Source: a bacterium
Lineage (GTDB): Bacteria > Desulfobacterota > Deferrisomatia > Deferrisomatales > BM512
Direction: 5' to 3'
Length of the DNA: 64,000 nt
Assembly (NCBI GenBank): GCA_004322275.1
Contig: SCTA01000006.1
Coordinates: forward strand, 31,002-95,001
Position 1 is the first letter of the stretch, and each line of letters starts with the position of its first letter. Shown piece after piece: positions 41,904-51,769 of the stretch. The position numbers and the translations under genes are program-made. The notes beneath the pieces are model-generated. The model was not told the DNA's origin. It searched no databases and worked only from the letters and a program-made list of their open reading frames with translations.

Positions 41904-42905
41904 ATGGAAAACCAAAAAGACAAAGATCAGCTCGAATTTTCCGATACCCGGTTTTTCCAGATACTGGCGGGTGAGAGGGAGGACAATTTCAGGGAACTGG
42001 GGCGGGTCCTCCACGGCCTCTCCCTCTCGGCCCGGGGCAACGTCGTGCGCCTTTCGGGCGACCCCGAAGAGGTCCTGCTGGCGAAATCGGTCTTAAAAGA
42101 GCTTTACGCCCTGATCGAGGAGGGGTACCCCCTCTACCGCACCGACATCGACCACGCGGTGCGCATACTTCGAGGAAACCGCAAGGCGAACCTGAAGGAG
42201 ATCTTTCTCGACGCGGTGTACGTCACCGCCGGGAAGAGGGTGATAAGCCCGAAGTCCACCGCGCAAAAGGTCTACATAGACTCGATACGCCGCTACGACA
42301 TAGTTTTCGGCATCGGTCCGGCGGGCACGGGAAAAACCTTTCTCGCAATGGCGATGGCCGTGGCCGCCCTCGCCAAGCGAGAGGTCAAGCGGATAATCCT
42401 GACCCGTCCGGCGGTCGAGGCGGGCGAGAAACTCGGCTTTTTGCCGGGAAGCCTCTACGAGAAGGTCAACCCCTACCTCCGCCCCCTCTACGACGCCCTC
42501 CACACGATGATGCCCCTTGAAAAAGCGACGGCGATGATCGAGAGCGGCACGATCGAAATCGCCCCCCTCGCCTTCATGCGCGGCAGGACTCTGGACGATT
42601 CCTTCGTCATCCTCGACGAGGCGCAAAACACCACCGGCGAGCAGATGAAGATGTTCCTCACCCGCCTCGGCTTCGAGTCCAAGGCGGTAATCACCGGCGA
42701 CGTAACCCAGATAGACCTTCCCGCCGGAAAGGCCTCCGGCCTCACTGAAGCGAGGAGGATACTCGCGGACGTTCGCGAGATACGCTTTTGCACCTTCGGC
42801 AAGGAGGACGTTGTCCGCCACCCGCTGGTGCAGGAAATTATCGACGCCTACGAGAAGGAAACGGCCAGAAAAGAAGCTTTCATCGAATCGGAGAAGCCTG
42901 ATTGA
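41904..42905 (+). CDS. phoH: PhoH-family ATPase (YbeZ-like)
   Basis: A 333-residue cytoplasmic ATPase of the PhoH family. Walker [11 protein letters not shown] is at about 136-145, then [20 protein letters not shown], Walker [13 protein letters not shown] and [20 protein letters not shown]. PhoH/YbeZ proteins work with YbeY in RNA maturation, but here the next gene is a penicillin-binding protein instead. The PBP1A start codon lies inside its stop (ATTGA), so the pair is coupled. Confidence 0.94.
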   Translation: MENQKDKDQLEFSDTRFFQILAGEREDNFRELGRVLHGLSLSARGNVVRLSGDPEEVLLAKSVLKELYALIEEGYPLYRTDIDHAVRILRGNRKANLKEIFLDAVYVTAGKRVISPKSTAQKVYIDSIRRYDIVFGIGPAGTGKTFLAMAMAVAALAKREVKRIILTRPAVEAGEKLGFLPGSLYEKVNPYLRPLYDALHTMMPLEKATAMIESGTIEIAPLAFMRGRTLDDSFVILDEAQNTTGEQMKMFLTRLGFESKAVITGDVTQIDLPAGKASGLTEARRILADVREIRFCTFGKEDVVRHPLVQEIIDAYEKETARKEAFIESEKPD

Positions 42906-44848
42906 AAACCTTTCTGGCCGCAGCCGGCCTTCTCCTCGCGCTCATAATCGGCTGCGTTATCGGGGCCGTCGCCATCCTCAGCCAGGGCCTTCCCGAAGTC
43001 ATGGCGCTGGAGGATTTCAGCCCGCCCAGCTCGACGATCATCATGGCCTCCGACTCCTCGGTAATCGGCGAGATTGCCCTTGAAAGAAGAACCCCCGTAA
43101 CCCTCGACAAGGTTCCCCCGGACCTCGTCCGGGCAGTCCTCGCCATCGAAGACCACCGCTATTTCGACCACATCGGCATAAATTTCCTTCGCATAGCCAA
43201 GGCGCTCGTCGTGGACATAGTAGAGGGCGAGGCGGTGCAGGGCGGTTCGACGATAACCCAGCAGCTGGCCAAGATGCTCTTTCTTACCCCCGAAAAGACC
43301 GTCAAAAGGAAGGTGCGCGAGGCTATTCTGGCCTTCGAGATAGAGAAGATGTACACCAAGGAGGAGATTCTGGCGCTCTACCTGAACCAGATTTACCTCG
43401 GAAACGGAGCCTACGGCGTAGCCGCCGCCGCCAAGGTCTACTTCGACAAGCCCATCGAAAAGCTGAACCTCGAAGAGTGCGCCCTCATCGCCGCCCTCCC
43501 CAAGGCCCCCGGAAAATTCGACCCCTTCCGCCACCCCGACCTCGCAATCGAGCGCCGGAACCTCGTCCTTTCGAGAATGCTTGAACTGGACTGGATTGAC
43601 GAAAAAACCTATAAAGAAGCCGTCGTAAAGACGATTCCCCAAAAATCTCCCGAAAGCCGGATGAAGGACGCCACCTTCTTCGTCGAGGCGGTGCGAAAGG
43701 AACTGGTCGAAAAACTCGGCCACAAGATGGTCTATCAGGGCGGTCTTCGCGTCTACACCACTCTCGACGCCACAATCCAGCATGCGGCCGAAAAGGCCCT
43801 TCTCGCGGGAATACTGGAAGTAGAGGGGAGGAACCAGAGGCTCAGGCAAAAAGCCCCCCTCGAAGGCGCTCTGGTGCTTATCGACGTAAAAACCGGCGCG
43901 GTGCTGGCCCACTCGGGGGGCAGGGACTGGTACAGAAACCAGTTCGACCGCGTAATGCAGGCCAAAAGGCAGATGGGCTCTACCTTCAAGCCCTTCGTCT
44001 ACGCCGCCGCGCTGGAATTGAACATCCCCCAGTCCAGAACCATCGTCGACGCCCCGGTCAGCTACCCCGGAGGCGTGCAGGGAGAGCCCTGGCAGCCGCA
44101 GAACTACGACCGCGAGTACAAGGGCAGGATGACCCTCCGGAAGGCGCTGGCCCTCAGCCGCAACATCCCGGCGATAAAGATGCTCGACGAGGTCGGCATA
44201 CCCGCAGTAACCTCCATGACCAAACGCCTCGGCCTCACCTCGGCGATGGGGGAGGGTCTCGCCAGCGCGCTCGGGGTCGGGTCGGCCTCACTCGAACAGA
44301 TGACCACCGCCTACGCTACCTTCGCCTCGGGCGGGCTCCGGCCCGAGCCCTACCGTATACGCGCGGTCTTCGGTCCGGACGGAAGAAACCTCTGGACGGA
44401 GCCTCCGTTCGCCAGAAGGGCGATTGATCCGCGCACCGCCTTCCTGACTTCTGATATACTTGCCGGTGTCGTGGAGAGCGGAACCGGGCGCAAGGCCGCC
44501 TCCCTCCCCTTTCCCGTCGCCGGAAAGACCGGAACCACCGACGACCAGAGGGACGCCTCCTTCATAGGGTTCTCCAGCCAGTTCGCCCTCGGGGTCTGGA
44601 TCGGAAGGGACGACAACACCCCTATCGGCATAGGCGAAACCGGAACCCGGGCCGCCCTGCCCATCTGGGTCGAGGTAATGTCGGCGGTAGGCCAGAAGTA
44701 CCCTCCGCCACCCAGAGCCGCGCCGGAAGAGATAGAATTCGCGGAGATAGACATCGGCACCGGGCTCCTCGCTGGGGGAAGCTGCAAGGAAACCGCGATG
44801 GCCGCCTTCGCGCCCGACACCAAACCTAAGGAAAGATGCAGAAGGTGA
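42902..44848 (+). CDS. mrcA: Bifunctional penicillin-binding protein 1A
   Basis: A class A PBP of 648 residues, anchored by an N-terminal helix (about 3-25). The GT51 glycosyltransferase domain has EDHRYFDH at 83-90 and QGGSTITQQLAK at 113-124; the transpeptidase domain has S360-x-x-K363 (GSTFKPF), S419-R-N421 and K542-T-G-T545. It polymerises and crosslinks peptidoglycan. The start is TTG, with GGAG 8 bases before, inside the phoH stop. The C-terminus overlaps pabB by 13 bp. Confidence 0.95.
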   Translation: MKTFLAAAGLLLALIIGCVIGAVAILSQGLPEVMALEDFSPPSSTIIMASDSSVIGEIALERRTPVTLDKVPPDLVRAVLAIEDHRYFDHIGINFLRIAKALVVDIVEGEAVQGGSTITQQLAKMLFLTPEKTVKRKVREAILAFEIEKMYTKEEILALYLNQIYLGNGAYGVAAAAKVYFDKPIEKLNLEECALIAALPKAPGKFDPFRHPDLAIERRNLVLSRMLELDWIDEKTYKEAVVKTIPQKSPESRMKDATFFVEAVRKELVEKLGHKMVYQGGLRVYTTLDATIQHAAEKALLAGILEVEGRNQRLRQKAPLEGALVLIDVKTGAVLAHSGGRDWYRNQFDRVMQAKRQMGSTFKPFVYAAALELNIPQSRTIVDAPVSYPGGVQGEPWQPQNYDREYKGRMTLRKALALSRNIPAIKMLDEVGIPAVTSMTKRLGLTSAMGEGLASALGVGSASLEQMTTAYATFASGGLRPEPYRIRAVFGPDGRNLWTEPPFARRAIDPRTAFLTSDILAGVVESGTGRKAASLPFPVAGKTGTTDDQRDASFIGFSSQFALGVWIGRDDNTPIGIGETGTRAALPIWVEVMSAVGQKYPPPPRAAPEEIEFAEIDIGTGLLAGGSCKETAMAAFAPDTKPKERCRR

Positions 44849-46260
44849 GCGCCGAAGAAAAGCCCCTTTTGAATATCGAACCCCTGAGCGGGGAATGGAC
44901 GGAGCCCAAGGCTCTTCGCCGCGCCACGGGGAAGCGCTACCCCTTTCTGCTGGACGGCTCCGGCGGCCCGGAGCGCTTTTCGCGCTACTCCTTCGCCGGC
45001 TGCGACCCTTTTCTGGCCGTCCACTCGAAGGGGATGAGCTCCCGCCTCGAATACCTCCGGGAAGGGCGAAGCGAGGAGGTGACGGTTCACCCGCTCGACC
45101 TTCTTCGCGAGCTTCTGGCCCGTTACCGTTCCCCGGAGCGCGGCCCCTTTCCCCTCGCTCCGGGCGGAGCCGTCGGTTACCTCTCCTACGACCTCTTTCC
45201 CCTCATCGAGAAGCTGGAAAGAACCGCCGTTGACGACCTCTCCATGCCGGACATGTTTTTTTGCTTTTACGACGCCGTCGTCGCCTTCGACCACGAGAGC
45301 GGCGAGGTCTTTCTTTCTACCGGCGCGGATACCCCGGAGGAACTGAAGGAGTTCTGGCGCTCTCCCCCTCCGGAGGAAGAAACCTCCGCTTCGGGAGAGG
45401 TTCTCGATGTCTCCCTGGGCGACCTGACGCCCAACCAGACTCCCGAAGAGTTCATGAAGGCGGTGGAAACCGCCCGCGAGCACATCAAGGCGGGCGACGT
45501 CTATCAGGTGAACCTCAGCCAGCGTTTCTGCCTCGACTACGACATCGACCCTCTGGATTTCTACCTTCGCTTCCGCACCCTCAGCCCCGCGCCCTTCGGC
45601 GCCTGCCTTTTCCCCGACAACTTCGCCGTGCTCTCGAATTCCCCCGAGCGCTACCTCCTCATCGACGAAGACTACATCGAGACGAGGCCGATAAAGGGAA
45701 CGAGGCCGAGGGGCAGGGACCGCGAGGAGGACGAGAGCCTCGCCTACGAGCTGAAAGCGAGCGTCAAGGACAACGCCGAGCATGTGATGATCGTTGACCT
45801 GGAACGCAACGACCTCGGCAGGGTCTGCAACTACAACTCCGTCAACGTGCCCGAACTGGCCGTCGTCGAGTCCTACGCCAACGTCCACCACCTCGTCTCC
45901 ACGGTAGCCGGAAGGGTTCATCCCTCGCGGGACGTAGTCGATTCGATAAAGAATTCCTTCCCCGGCGGCTCGATAACCGGCGCTCCGAAGGTATGGGCCC
46001 TTCGGATAATCGACAAGCTCGAACCCACAGCGAGAGGTGTATACTGTGGTTCGATAGGCTACATAGATTTTTCCGGAAGGGTAGATCTGAACATAGCGAT
46101 CCGCACAGCGGTCAAGCGCGGGAAGCGCCTCTATTTTCAGGTCGGCGGCGGCATCGTTTACGACTCCGACCCCAAAGACGAATACGAGGAGACCATCACC
46201 AAGGCCCAGTCCTTTCTAAAAGCCCTCAGCGGAAAGGGAAGAGTATGGGAGCAGAGCTGA
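44836..46260 (+). CDS. pabB: Aminodeoxychorismate synthase component I (PabB)
   Basis: This enzyme converts chorismate and ammonia to 4-amino-4-deoxychorismate in p-aminobenzoate and folate synthesis. The 474-residue chain has an N-terminal ADC/anthranilate synthase domain and the chorismate-binding domain with PIKGTRPRGRD, VDLERNDLGRVC, GGSITGAPKVWALRIIDKLE and YCGSIGYIDFSG. PabB and TrpE are hard to tell apart; the next gene, a PabC-type lyase, supports PabB. It starts within the PBP1A 3' end. No glutaminase partner (PabA) is in the window. Confidence 0.9.
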   Translation: MQKVSAEEKPLLNIEPLSGEWTEPKALRRATGKRYPFLLDGSGGPERFSRYSFAGCDPFLAVHSKGMSSRLEYLREGRSEEVTVHPLDLLRELLARYRSPERGPFPLAPGGAVGYLSYDLFPLIEKLERTAVDDLSMPDMFFCFYDAVVAFDHESGEVFLSTGADTPEELKEFWRSPPPEEETSASGEVLDVSLGDLTPNQTPEEFMKAVETAREHIKAGDVYQVNLSQRFCLDYDIDPLDFYLRFRTLSPAPFGACLFPDNFAVLSNSPERYLLIDEDYIETRPIKGTRPRGRDREEDESLAYELKASVKDNAEHVMIVDLERNDLGRVCNYNSVNVPELAVVESYANVHHLVSTVAGRVHPSRDVVDSIKNSFPGGSITGAPKVWALRIIDKLEPTARGVYCGSIGYIDFSGRVDLNIAIRTAVKRGKRLYFQVGGGIVYDSDPKDEYEETITKAQSFLKALSGKGRVWEQS

Positions 46261-47114
46261 AGGTCTGGCTGAACGGGGAGATAATCCCCGAAACCAGCGC
46301 CCGCCTGCCGGTAACCGAGCGGGGCTTTCTCTATTCCGACGGAATCTTCACCACCTTCCGTTTTTACGGCAAAAAGGTGTTTCTGGCCGAAAAACACTTC
46401 CTGCGATTAGCCGATTCATCCTCCTTTCTGGGGCTCCCGAAACCCAAAATGGAACTTTTCGGGTTCGCCGAGGAACTGGCGGCAAAAAACGGCCACGGCG
46501 AGGGAGCGGGGAGGATAACCATCTCCAGGGGCTCCCTTCCGGCGGGTCCGAGGCCCGGCTTTTCCTCCTCCCCCACGATTCTCATTACCACCCGTCCCCT
46601 TCCCCACACGCTGGAGGAGAGAAGGGAAAAGGGAATCAGGGGGAGCACCCTGCCCTGGCCCTCGAAATCGGAGGGGCTGCCGCTTCACGGCCACAAGACT
46701 CTCGCCTATCTTCCCAGCGTCATAGCGCTAGGGCTGGTCGAAGAGGGCGTAGAGCCGATTATGGAGACTACGGGCGGCTTTCTCAGCGAGGGAGCCACCA
46801 GCAACCTCTTCTGGCGCCGCGGCGCGGTCCTCTATACCCCCTCCCTGACCTCCGGATGCCTGCCGGGAGTGGCGCGGGGGCTGACCATCGAGCTTGCCGA
46901 AAAGGCCGGAATAAAGGTGGAAGAAGGGCTTTACGCCCGCAGCGAACTCTTTGAAGCGGATGAAGGTTTCGTAACGAACTGCGTCAGTGAAATCACTCCC
47001 CTCGTCCAGGTAGACGGAACCGTTATCGGCGACGGCAGCCCCGGCCCGCTCACTTCCAGGCTTCTGGCGGAATGGGCGAGAACCGTCAAAGCCTTTCGCG
47101 GAAAACCGGGGTGA
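46245..47114 (+). CDS. pabC: Class IV aminotransferase / aminodeoxychorismate lyase (PabC)
   Basis: A PLP enzyme of fold type IV, 289 residues from the ATG at 46245. Seen are LPVTERGFLYSDGIFTTFRF near the N-terminus, the PLP Lys in PLHGHKTLAYLP, ETTGGFLSEGATSNLFWRRG and GCLPGVARG. Given pabB directly upstream (16-bp overlap), ADC lyase is the best call, although branched-chain or D-amino-acid aminotransferases share these marks. Its stop overlaps the GTG start of the next gene. Confidence 0.87.
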   Translation: MGAELKVWLNGEIIPETSARLPVTERGFLYSDGIFTTFRFYGKKVFLAEKHFLRLADSSSFLGLPKPKMELFGFAEELAAKNGHGEGAGRITISRGSLPAGPRPGFSSSPTILITTRPLPHTLEERREKGIRGSTLPWPSKSEGLPLHGHKTLAYLPSVIALGLVEEGVEPIMETTGGFLSEGATSNLFWRRGAVLYTPSLTSGCLPGVARGLTIELAEKAGIKVEEGLYARSELFEADEGFVTNCVSEITPLVQVDGTVIGDGSPGPLTSRLLAEWARTVKAFRGKPG

Positions 47115-48787
47115 GTCCCGCTGTGAACCGCCTCTACGTGGGAATAGACGTAGGTGGAACCCACACCGACGGCGTCGCGGTGGACATCGACGCAGGAAGG
47201 ATCGTCCACAAGGTCAAGGTGCCGACCACCCCCGACCTCGGCGAGTGCTCCATGGCGGCTCTCGAAGATATACTCGAAACGGTATCCGCCGAGTCGGTCG
47301 GCAGGGTCCTGCTCTCCACCACCCTTGCGACCAACGCCGTCGCAACCGGCCTTCTTGAGCCCGCCGGGCTGATAATCCTTCCCGGCCCCGGAATGAACCC
47401 CTCCTTCCTCACCTCCACCCCCGACCGCCACGCCGCCGGGGGCGCTGTAGACCACAGAGGGCGCGAGATAGCGCCGATCGACGAGGAGGAGATAATCCGC
47501 ATCTGCGAAAGCCTCTCCTTCAAGGGAATAAGCGTCGTCGCCGTGGCGGGGAAATTCGCCGGACGAAATCCCACGCAGGAACTGAAGGTGGGGGAACTCG
47601 CCGAGCGCTATTTCGACCACGTCTCCCTCGGACACAGGCTCAGCGGCGCGCTGAACTTCCCCCGGCGCGTCGCCACCGCCTTCCTCGCGGCAAGCCTCTG
47701 GAGGCGTCAGAAGGGGTTTATCGAGGCTATCTCCGAAAGCGTTAGAAAGCGCGGGATTACCGCTCCCCTCTTCCTCTTGAGAGCGGACGGCGGCGCGGGG
47801 CTGGCATCGATGGTGGACAACGCCGCGCAGACGGCCCTCTCGGGACCGGCGGCTTCGATAATGGGCGCTCTGGCAATGAACGGCCACGAAGAGGAGACGA
47901 TAACCCTCGACGTCGGAGGCACCACCACCGATATATCCCTTATCCTGCGCGGCGCGCCCCTCCTTGAGCCCCACGGGGCGACCATCGGGGAGTACAAGAC
48001 GCAGATTCGCTCCCTCTTCAACCGCTCGGTCGCAATCGGGGGCGACAGCGAAGTCATCTTCGCCTCCGGCAAGCTCCTCATCGGCCCCATGAGGCGCGGA
48101 CCTGCGGCCTCCTACGGCGGCCCCGTACCCACCCCCACCGATGCGATGGTGCTTCTGGGGCGGGCGGCGGGCGACGAGACTCTGGCCGAAAACGCCCTTC
48201 GGCCGATAGCGCGGGAGATGGAGGTCACAACCGAAACCTGCGCGATGCGGATACTGGAGGAGACCGGAAAAGAGATAGCGGAGGCGGTGCGCGACTTCGT
48301 AAGCGAGGTTAACCGCCGTCCGGTCTACACAATCTACGAGCTGCTGGAGGGCCACAAGGTAAACCCGAAGCGGGCTCTTCTGGTCGGCGGCCCCGGCAGG
48401 GCGCTGGCCCCCTACCTCGAAGCCAGATTGAAAGTCCCCGTCCACGTCCCGCCCCATTACGACGTCGCCAACGCCATAGGCGCGGCGGTGGCGGGAGTGA
48501 CCTTCGAGGTAAACGCCGCCGCCGACACCGCAAGAGGCGTGCTGTCGATACCAGAAGCAGGAATCTACAGAAAGATAAGCCGCGGCTACACAATCGGCGA
48601 GATGGAGACCGAATGCGAAAACGCCCTCCGGCAGCTCGCGGAGGATAGCGGAATAAAGCTGGAGGCTTTCACGCCCGAGGCGGTGGAGCGCGAATCCTTC
48701 AACATAATCGAGGATTACCAGCGGGCGGGCTCCATACACCGCCTGAGGGTGCAGGTGCGTCCCTCGATTCTCTGCAAGGTGGAGTAG
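47111..48787 (+). CDS. Hydantoinase/oxoprolinase-family protein
   Basis: A protein of about 558 residues with the two parts of the HyuA group: an N-terminal domain (GIDVGGTHTDGVAVDID) and the actin-like ATPase domain (TLDVGGTTTDISLILRG, ALLVGGPGRALAPYLEARLK). The family hydrolyses hydantoins or 5-oxoproline with ATP, or carboxylates acetone or acetophenone. It is shorter than full HyuA and has no HyuB partner, so the reaction is open. The GTG start (47111) overlaps the pabC stop; longer starts at 47072 are possible. Confidence 0.87.
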   Translation: MSPAVNRLYVGIDVGGTHTDGVAVDIDAGRIVHKVKVPTTPDLGECSMAALEDILETVSAESVGRVLLSTTLATNAVATGLLEPAGLIILPGPGMNPSFLTSTPDRHAAGGAVDHRGREIAPIDEEEIIRICESLSFKGISVVAVAGKFAGRNPTQELKVGELAERYFDHVSLGHRLSGALNFPRRVATAFLAASLWRRQKGFIEAISESVRKRGITAPLFLLRADGGAGLASMVDNAAQTALSGPAASIMGALAMNGHEEETITLDVGGTTTDISLILRGAPLLEPHGATIGEYKTQIRSLFNRSVAIGGDSEVIFASGKLLIGPMRRGPAASYGGPVPTPTDAMVLLGRAAGDETLAENALRPIAREMEVTTETCAMRILEETGKEIAEAVRDFVSEVNRRPVYTIYELLEGHKVNPKRALLVGGPGRALAPYLEARLKVPVHVPPHYDVANAIGAAVAGVTFEVNAAADTARGVLSIPEAGIYRKISRGYTIGEMETECENALRQLAEDSGIKLEAFTPEAVERESFNIIEDYQRAGSIHRLRVQVRPSILCKVE

Positions 48788-48796
48788 GAGGCGGCC

Positions 48797-50146
48797 ATGA
48801 AATTCCCGAAAGCGGTGAGCCGCACCGGGGTCGTCTTCTTTCCCGCCTTCGACTGGTCGATAAGCCCGACCCACCCCGAGAGGGAGGAGCGGCTGCTCTA
48901 CACGAGGGACCAGATCTTCGAGGAGGGGCTCTTCGACATCGAGGGGATAGTCGAGTACCTGCCCGCGATAGCCACAGTGAAGGATATCGAGCGGGTCCAC
49001 GCCGTCTTTCCCTCGACAAAGAGGATAGTCACCCCCTCCCACTTCATCTCGGCTGGAGGAGCAATAGAGGCCGCCCGCTCAGTGATGGACGGGGAGGTAA
49101 AAAAAGCCTTCGCCCTCGTGCGCCCGCCGGGCCACCACGCCATGAGGGTGGTCTACGGCCTCCGGGGGTTTTGCGTCGTCAACATCGAAGCGGTGATGAT
49201 CGAGCACCTGCGGAAAAAGTACGGCCCCCTGCGCGTCGCTGTCATCGACACCGATTGCCACCACGGCGACGGCACCCAGGACATCTACTGGAACGACCCC
49301 GACACCCTTTTCGTCTCCCTCCATCAGGACGGCCGCACCCTCTACCCCGGCAGCGGCTTTCCCGGAGAGTTCGGCGGCCCCGGAGGATACGGCGCGACGA
49401 TAAACGTCCCCCTGCCCCCAGGAACCAACGACGAAGGGTACCTTTACGTCCTCGACAACCTCGTTCTCCCCATTCTTGAGGAGTGGAAGCCGGACCTGAT
49501 AATTAACTCGGCGGGGCAGGACAACCATTTCAGCGATCCGATAACCAACATGGCCGTCACGGCGGAGGGGTACGCCTCCATAACGCGCAAACTCAACCCC
49601 GACGTGGCGGTTCTTGAAGGCGGCTACTCCATACAGTCCGCCCTCCCCTACGTAAACATGGGAATACTCCTCGCAATGGCGGGGCTCGACACCTCCCGTG
49701 TAATCGAACCGGATTTTCACCCCGGCGTCCTTAAACTCTCCGAAAAGACCGCCGAATACCTGAAGCGCCTCTGCGAACTTTTGCTCGCCCGTTTCAGGGG
49801 CCGCGAAGAGCTGGCGATAAAGGAATTCGGCTCCAGAATCCACCACGAAACCTCTTATGTCGTCTACCACGACGAGACGGGAATCAGCGAGGAACGCAGC
49901 GAAAGGGTCAGGGTCTGCCCCGATTGCCGGGGAGTTTCGCTTATGTCGAGCAGGGCTCCGGGCCGGGGGAGCGTCTTTATCGCCAACGTCCCCCTCGGCG
50001 CTTGCCCCGTCTGCACGACCGAAGGTTTCGATTCCTTTGAAGCTGTCCGCGACTCCGATTACGATCTGGCGCTGCTGCAGGACAGGCCGAAGGACGAGGT
50101 GGAGAAAAAAGGGAGGCTCGCCTGCGAGGGCGACGACGAGGATTGA
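48797..50146 (+). CDS. Histone deacetylase-family protein with C-terminal Cys motifs
   Basis: A 449-residue zinc-dependent amidohydrolase of the arginase/deacetylase fold. VRPPGHHAMR at about 108-117 gives the active-site His pair (113, 114). DTDCHHGDGTQDIY near 151-164 holds the zinc-ligand Asp153 and His155, and NSAGQDNHFSDP the second Asp. These enzymes remove acetyl groups from Lys, polyamines or small molecules (AcuC, polyamine deacetylases). The last 80 residues add CPDC and CPVC about 29 residues apart, like a zinc ribbon. It follows the hydantoinase-like gene by 9 bp. Confidence 0.88.
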   Translation: MKFPKAVSRTGVVFFPAFDWSISPTHPEREERLLYTRDQIFEEGLFDIEGIVEYLPAIATVKDIERVHAVFPSTKRIVTPSHFISAGGAIEAARSVMDGEVKKAFALVRPPGHHAMRVVYGLRGFCVVNIEAVMIEHLRKKYGPLRVAVIDTDCHHGDGTQDIYWNDPDTLFVSLHQDGRTLYPGSGFPGEFGGPGGYGATINVPLPPGTNDEGYLYVLDNLVLPILEEWKPDLIINSAGQDNHFSDPITNMAVTAEGYASITRKLNPDVAVLEGGYSIQSALPYVNMGILLAMAGLDTSRVIEPDFHPGVLKLSEKTAEYLKRLCELLLARFRGREELAIKEFGSRIHHETSYVVYHDETGISEERSERVRVCPDCRGVSLMSSRAPGRGSVFIANVPLGACPVCTTEGFDSFEAVRDSDYDLALLQDRPKDEVEKKGRLACEGDDED

Positions 50147-51333
50147 TGCGGGGAAAAGCTTCCGGAAAGGATTTGGAGAAGCTCCTTCAGAGCGGGGTAT
50201 TGAAAAAGGGCGGGGCGCTGGAAAGCAAAAAGGCCCCCAAGTCCAAGGAGTTCATCGAGGGAAACCGCATATCCGCGCCCTCCGGTGAAACCTTCCTCCA
50301 CCGGGAAGTCTTCCCGCCCGGCTATCTTCACGGAAACGTGGTTGCCGGCAGTCTCTCTTCGCTTCCCTGCGAACCGCTGGAAAAACTCTGCGGCGAAGCG
50401 CCGGAAATTTCCGGAGTCGCTTTCCTCGACATCGAGACGACCGGGCTTTCCTCCGCCTGCAAGGCTTTCCTCGTCGGCGTCGGCAGATACCTTCCCGGCG
50501 AGGGGTTCGTCGTCGCCCAGTACTTCATGGAGAACCCCGCTTCTGAAATATGCCTGCTGGAGGCGATCGCGGAGGAAGCCTGCAAGTCCTCCCTCGTCGT
50601 CACCTACAACGGAGCCTGCTTCGACCTTCCCATCCTTGAGGAGCGCGCCAGAGCCCGCGAAATCGCCCCCCTCTTTCGTGGCATTCCTCACCTCGACCTT
50701 CTCCACTTCGCCCGCTCGGCCTGGAAGTGCGACTCGAAAAACTGCCGCCTCATAACGATGGAGGAGGACCTTCTGGATTTTTGGAGGGAGGGAGACATCC
50801 CCGGCAGGGAGATACCCGGAGTCTACAGGGAGTACATTCTCCGGGGCCGCTCGGAGCGGATGAAGACGGTCTTTTACCACAACGCGCTGGACATCCTCAG
50901 CCTCGCCTGCCTCTTCCTGAAGGCCTCCACGGCGAAGGAGTGCGATTCCAGGTCACCTCTGGAGCTTTTCCTTCACCACAACTCGAATAAGCGCAAAACC
51001 GGAACGAAGAAGGTTTGCCGGGCTTCCAAAACGCCTCCAAAGGAGGACGGGATCCGCTCCCTCAAAGAGCTTTTCAAGGCTCAAAAGGAAGAGGGAGACC
51101 TTGGCGGAATGGAAAATACCTGCGAAAAACTCATCTCCAGAGAGCCGAGGGACCCGCGCTGGGTGCTGGAGTTGATGCGCCTTAGGGAGTGCGGCGAGGG
51201 AGACCTCGAAGGGGCGCTGAGAATTGCCGACAGGGCTCTGGAAAAAGGGCTCTGGCACCCGAAGGACAGGAAAAAGCTGGAGGACAGGAGGGCCAAGATT
51301 CTGGAGAAAATCAGCCTCGTAGGTCGTGATTGA
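50146..51333 (+). CDS. RNase H-like exonuclease-domain protein (YprB-like)
   Basis: A 395-residue protein with a DEDD-type nuclease domain between about 95 and 270. FLDIETTGLSSACKAFLVGV provides Asp and Glu, VVTYNGACFDLPIL the middle Asp, and FYHNALDILSLACL the last His and Asp. The C-terminal 100 residues are helical with TPR-like parts (GDLGGMENTCEKLISREPRD). The substrate is unknown; the YprB family is named from Bacillus. The start is ATG 50146, overlapping the upstream stop (TGATG). Confidence 0.85.
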   Translation: MRGKASGKDLEKLLQSGVLKKGGALESKKAPKSKEFIEGNRISAPSGETFLHREVFPPGYLHGNVVAGSLSSLPCEPLEKLCGEAPEISGVAFLDIETTGLSSACKAFLVGVGRYLPGEGFVVAQYFMENPASEICLLEAIAEEACKSSLVVTYNGACFDLPILEERARAREIAPLFRGIPHLDLLHFARSAWKCDSKNCRLITMEEDLLDFWREGDIPGREIPGVYREYILRGRSERMKTVFYHNALDILSLACLFLKASTAKECDSRSPLELFLHHNSNKRKTGTKKVCRASKTPPKEDGIRSLKELFKAQKEEGDLGGMENTCEKLISREPRDPRWVLELMRLRECGEGDLEGALRIADRALEKGLWHPKDRKKLEDRRAKILEKISLVGRD

Positions 51334-51369
51334 GCGAAGCGAAAATACGCCAAAACCTTAATGTAGTTC

Positions 51370-51620
51370 TATAGTTGCGAGGCTCTGCCTCGCGCTCCTT
51401 GGTACTTCTTTTAGAAAGAAGTACCCAAGAAATCGGCCCGGGAGGAGACGCTCGCTCTTCGAGCGACCGGTCGCTGCGGCGGGGGCGGGAGGGGGCACCC
51501 GTTCGCTGCGCTCACTAAGACCCCCCCGCCGCCCTTTCCGCCTCCGCTCCCTGCGTCACCTACGGGCCCCGAAGTCCGTAGGTCGGGTGGAGCGTAGCGA
51601 TACCCGACGTTTGCAATGTT
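51370..51620. repeat. Dispersed intergenic repeat, GCGAGGCTCTGCCTCGC and neighbours
   Basis: GCGAGGCTCTGCCTCGC (perfect stem GCGAGGC/GCCTCGC) followed by CTCCTTGGTACTTCTTTTAG and AAAGAAGTACCCAAGAAATC, a second inverted pair. The same series is at 63879-63945 with small coordinated changes. Around 51582 a GTAGGTCGGGTGGAGC-type unit occurs. The rest of 51334-51769 has no gene. Confidence 0.8.
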
Positions 51621-51769
51621 TATTGTGTTGTTATTGTTGGGTTTCGCTTGCGGCTTTGCCTACCGGGGGTTTTCGTAGTTTCAGACTGCAATGGATAATC
51701 TGCTTCGGGGGTTTTATCGCTCAACCACAACCTACGCTCGTATGCCTTTTCTCCGCCGCCGGAATCCTT

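Noticed and set aside
42848..43912. 354-codon minus-strand frame
   Set aside because: Antisense to PBP1A, which has complete catalytic motifs; composition typical of a shadow frame.
46931..49042. 703-codon open frame on the minus strand
   Set aside because: It lies antisense to pabC and the hydantoinase-like gene and reflects high GC codon bias. The sense products have clear family motifs.
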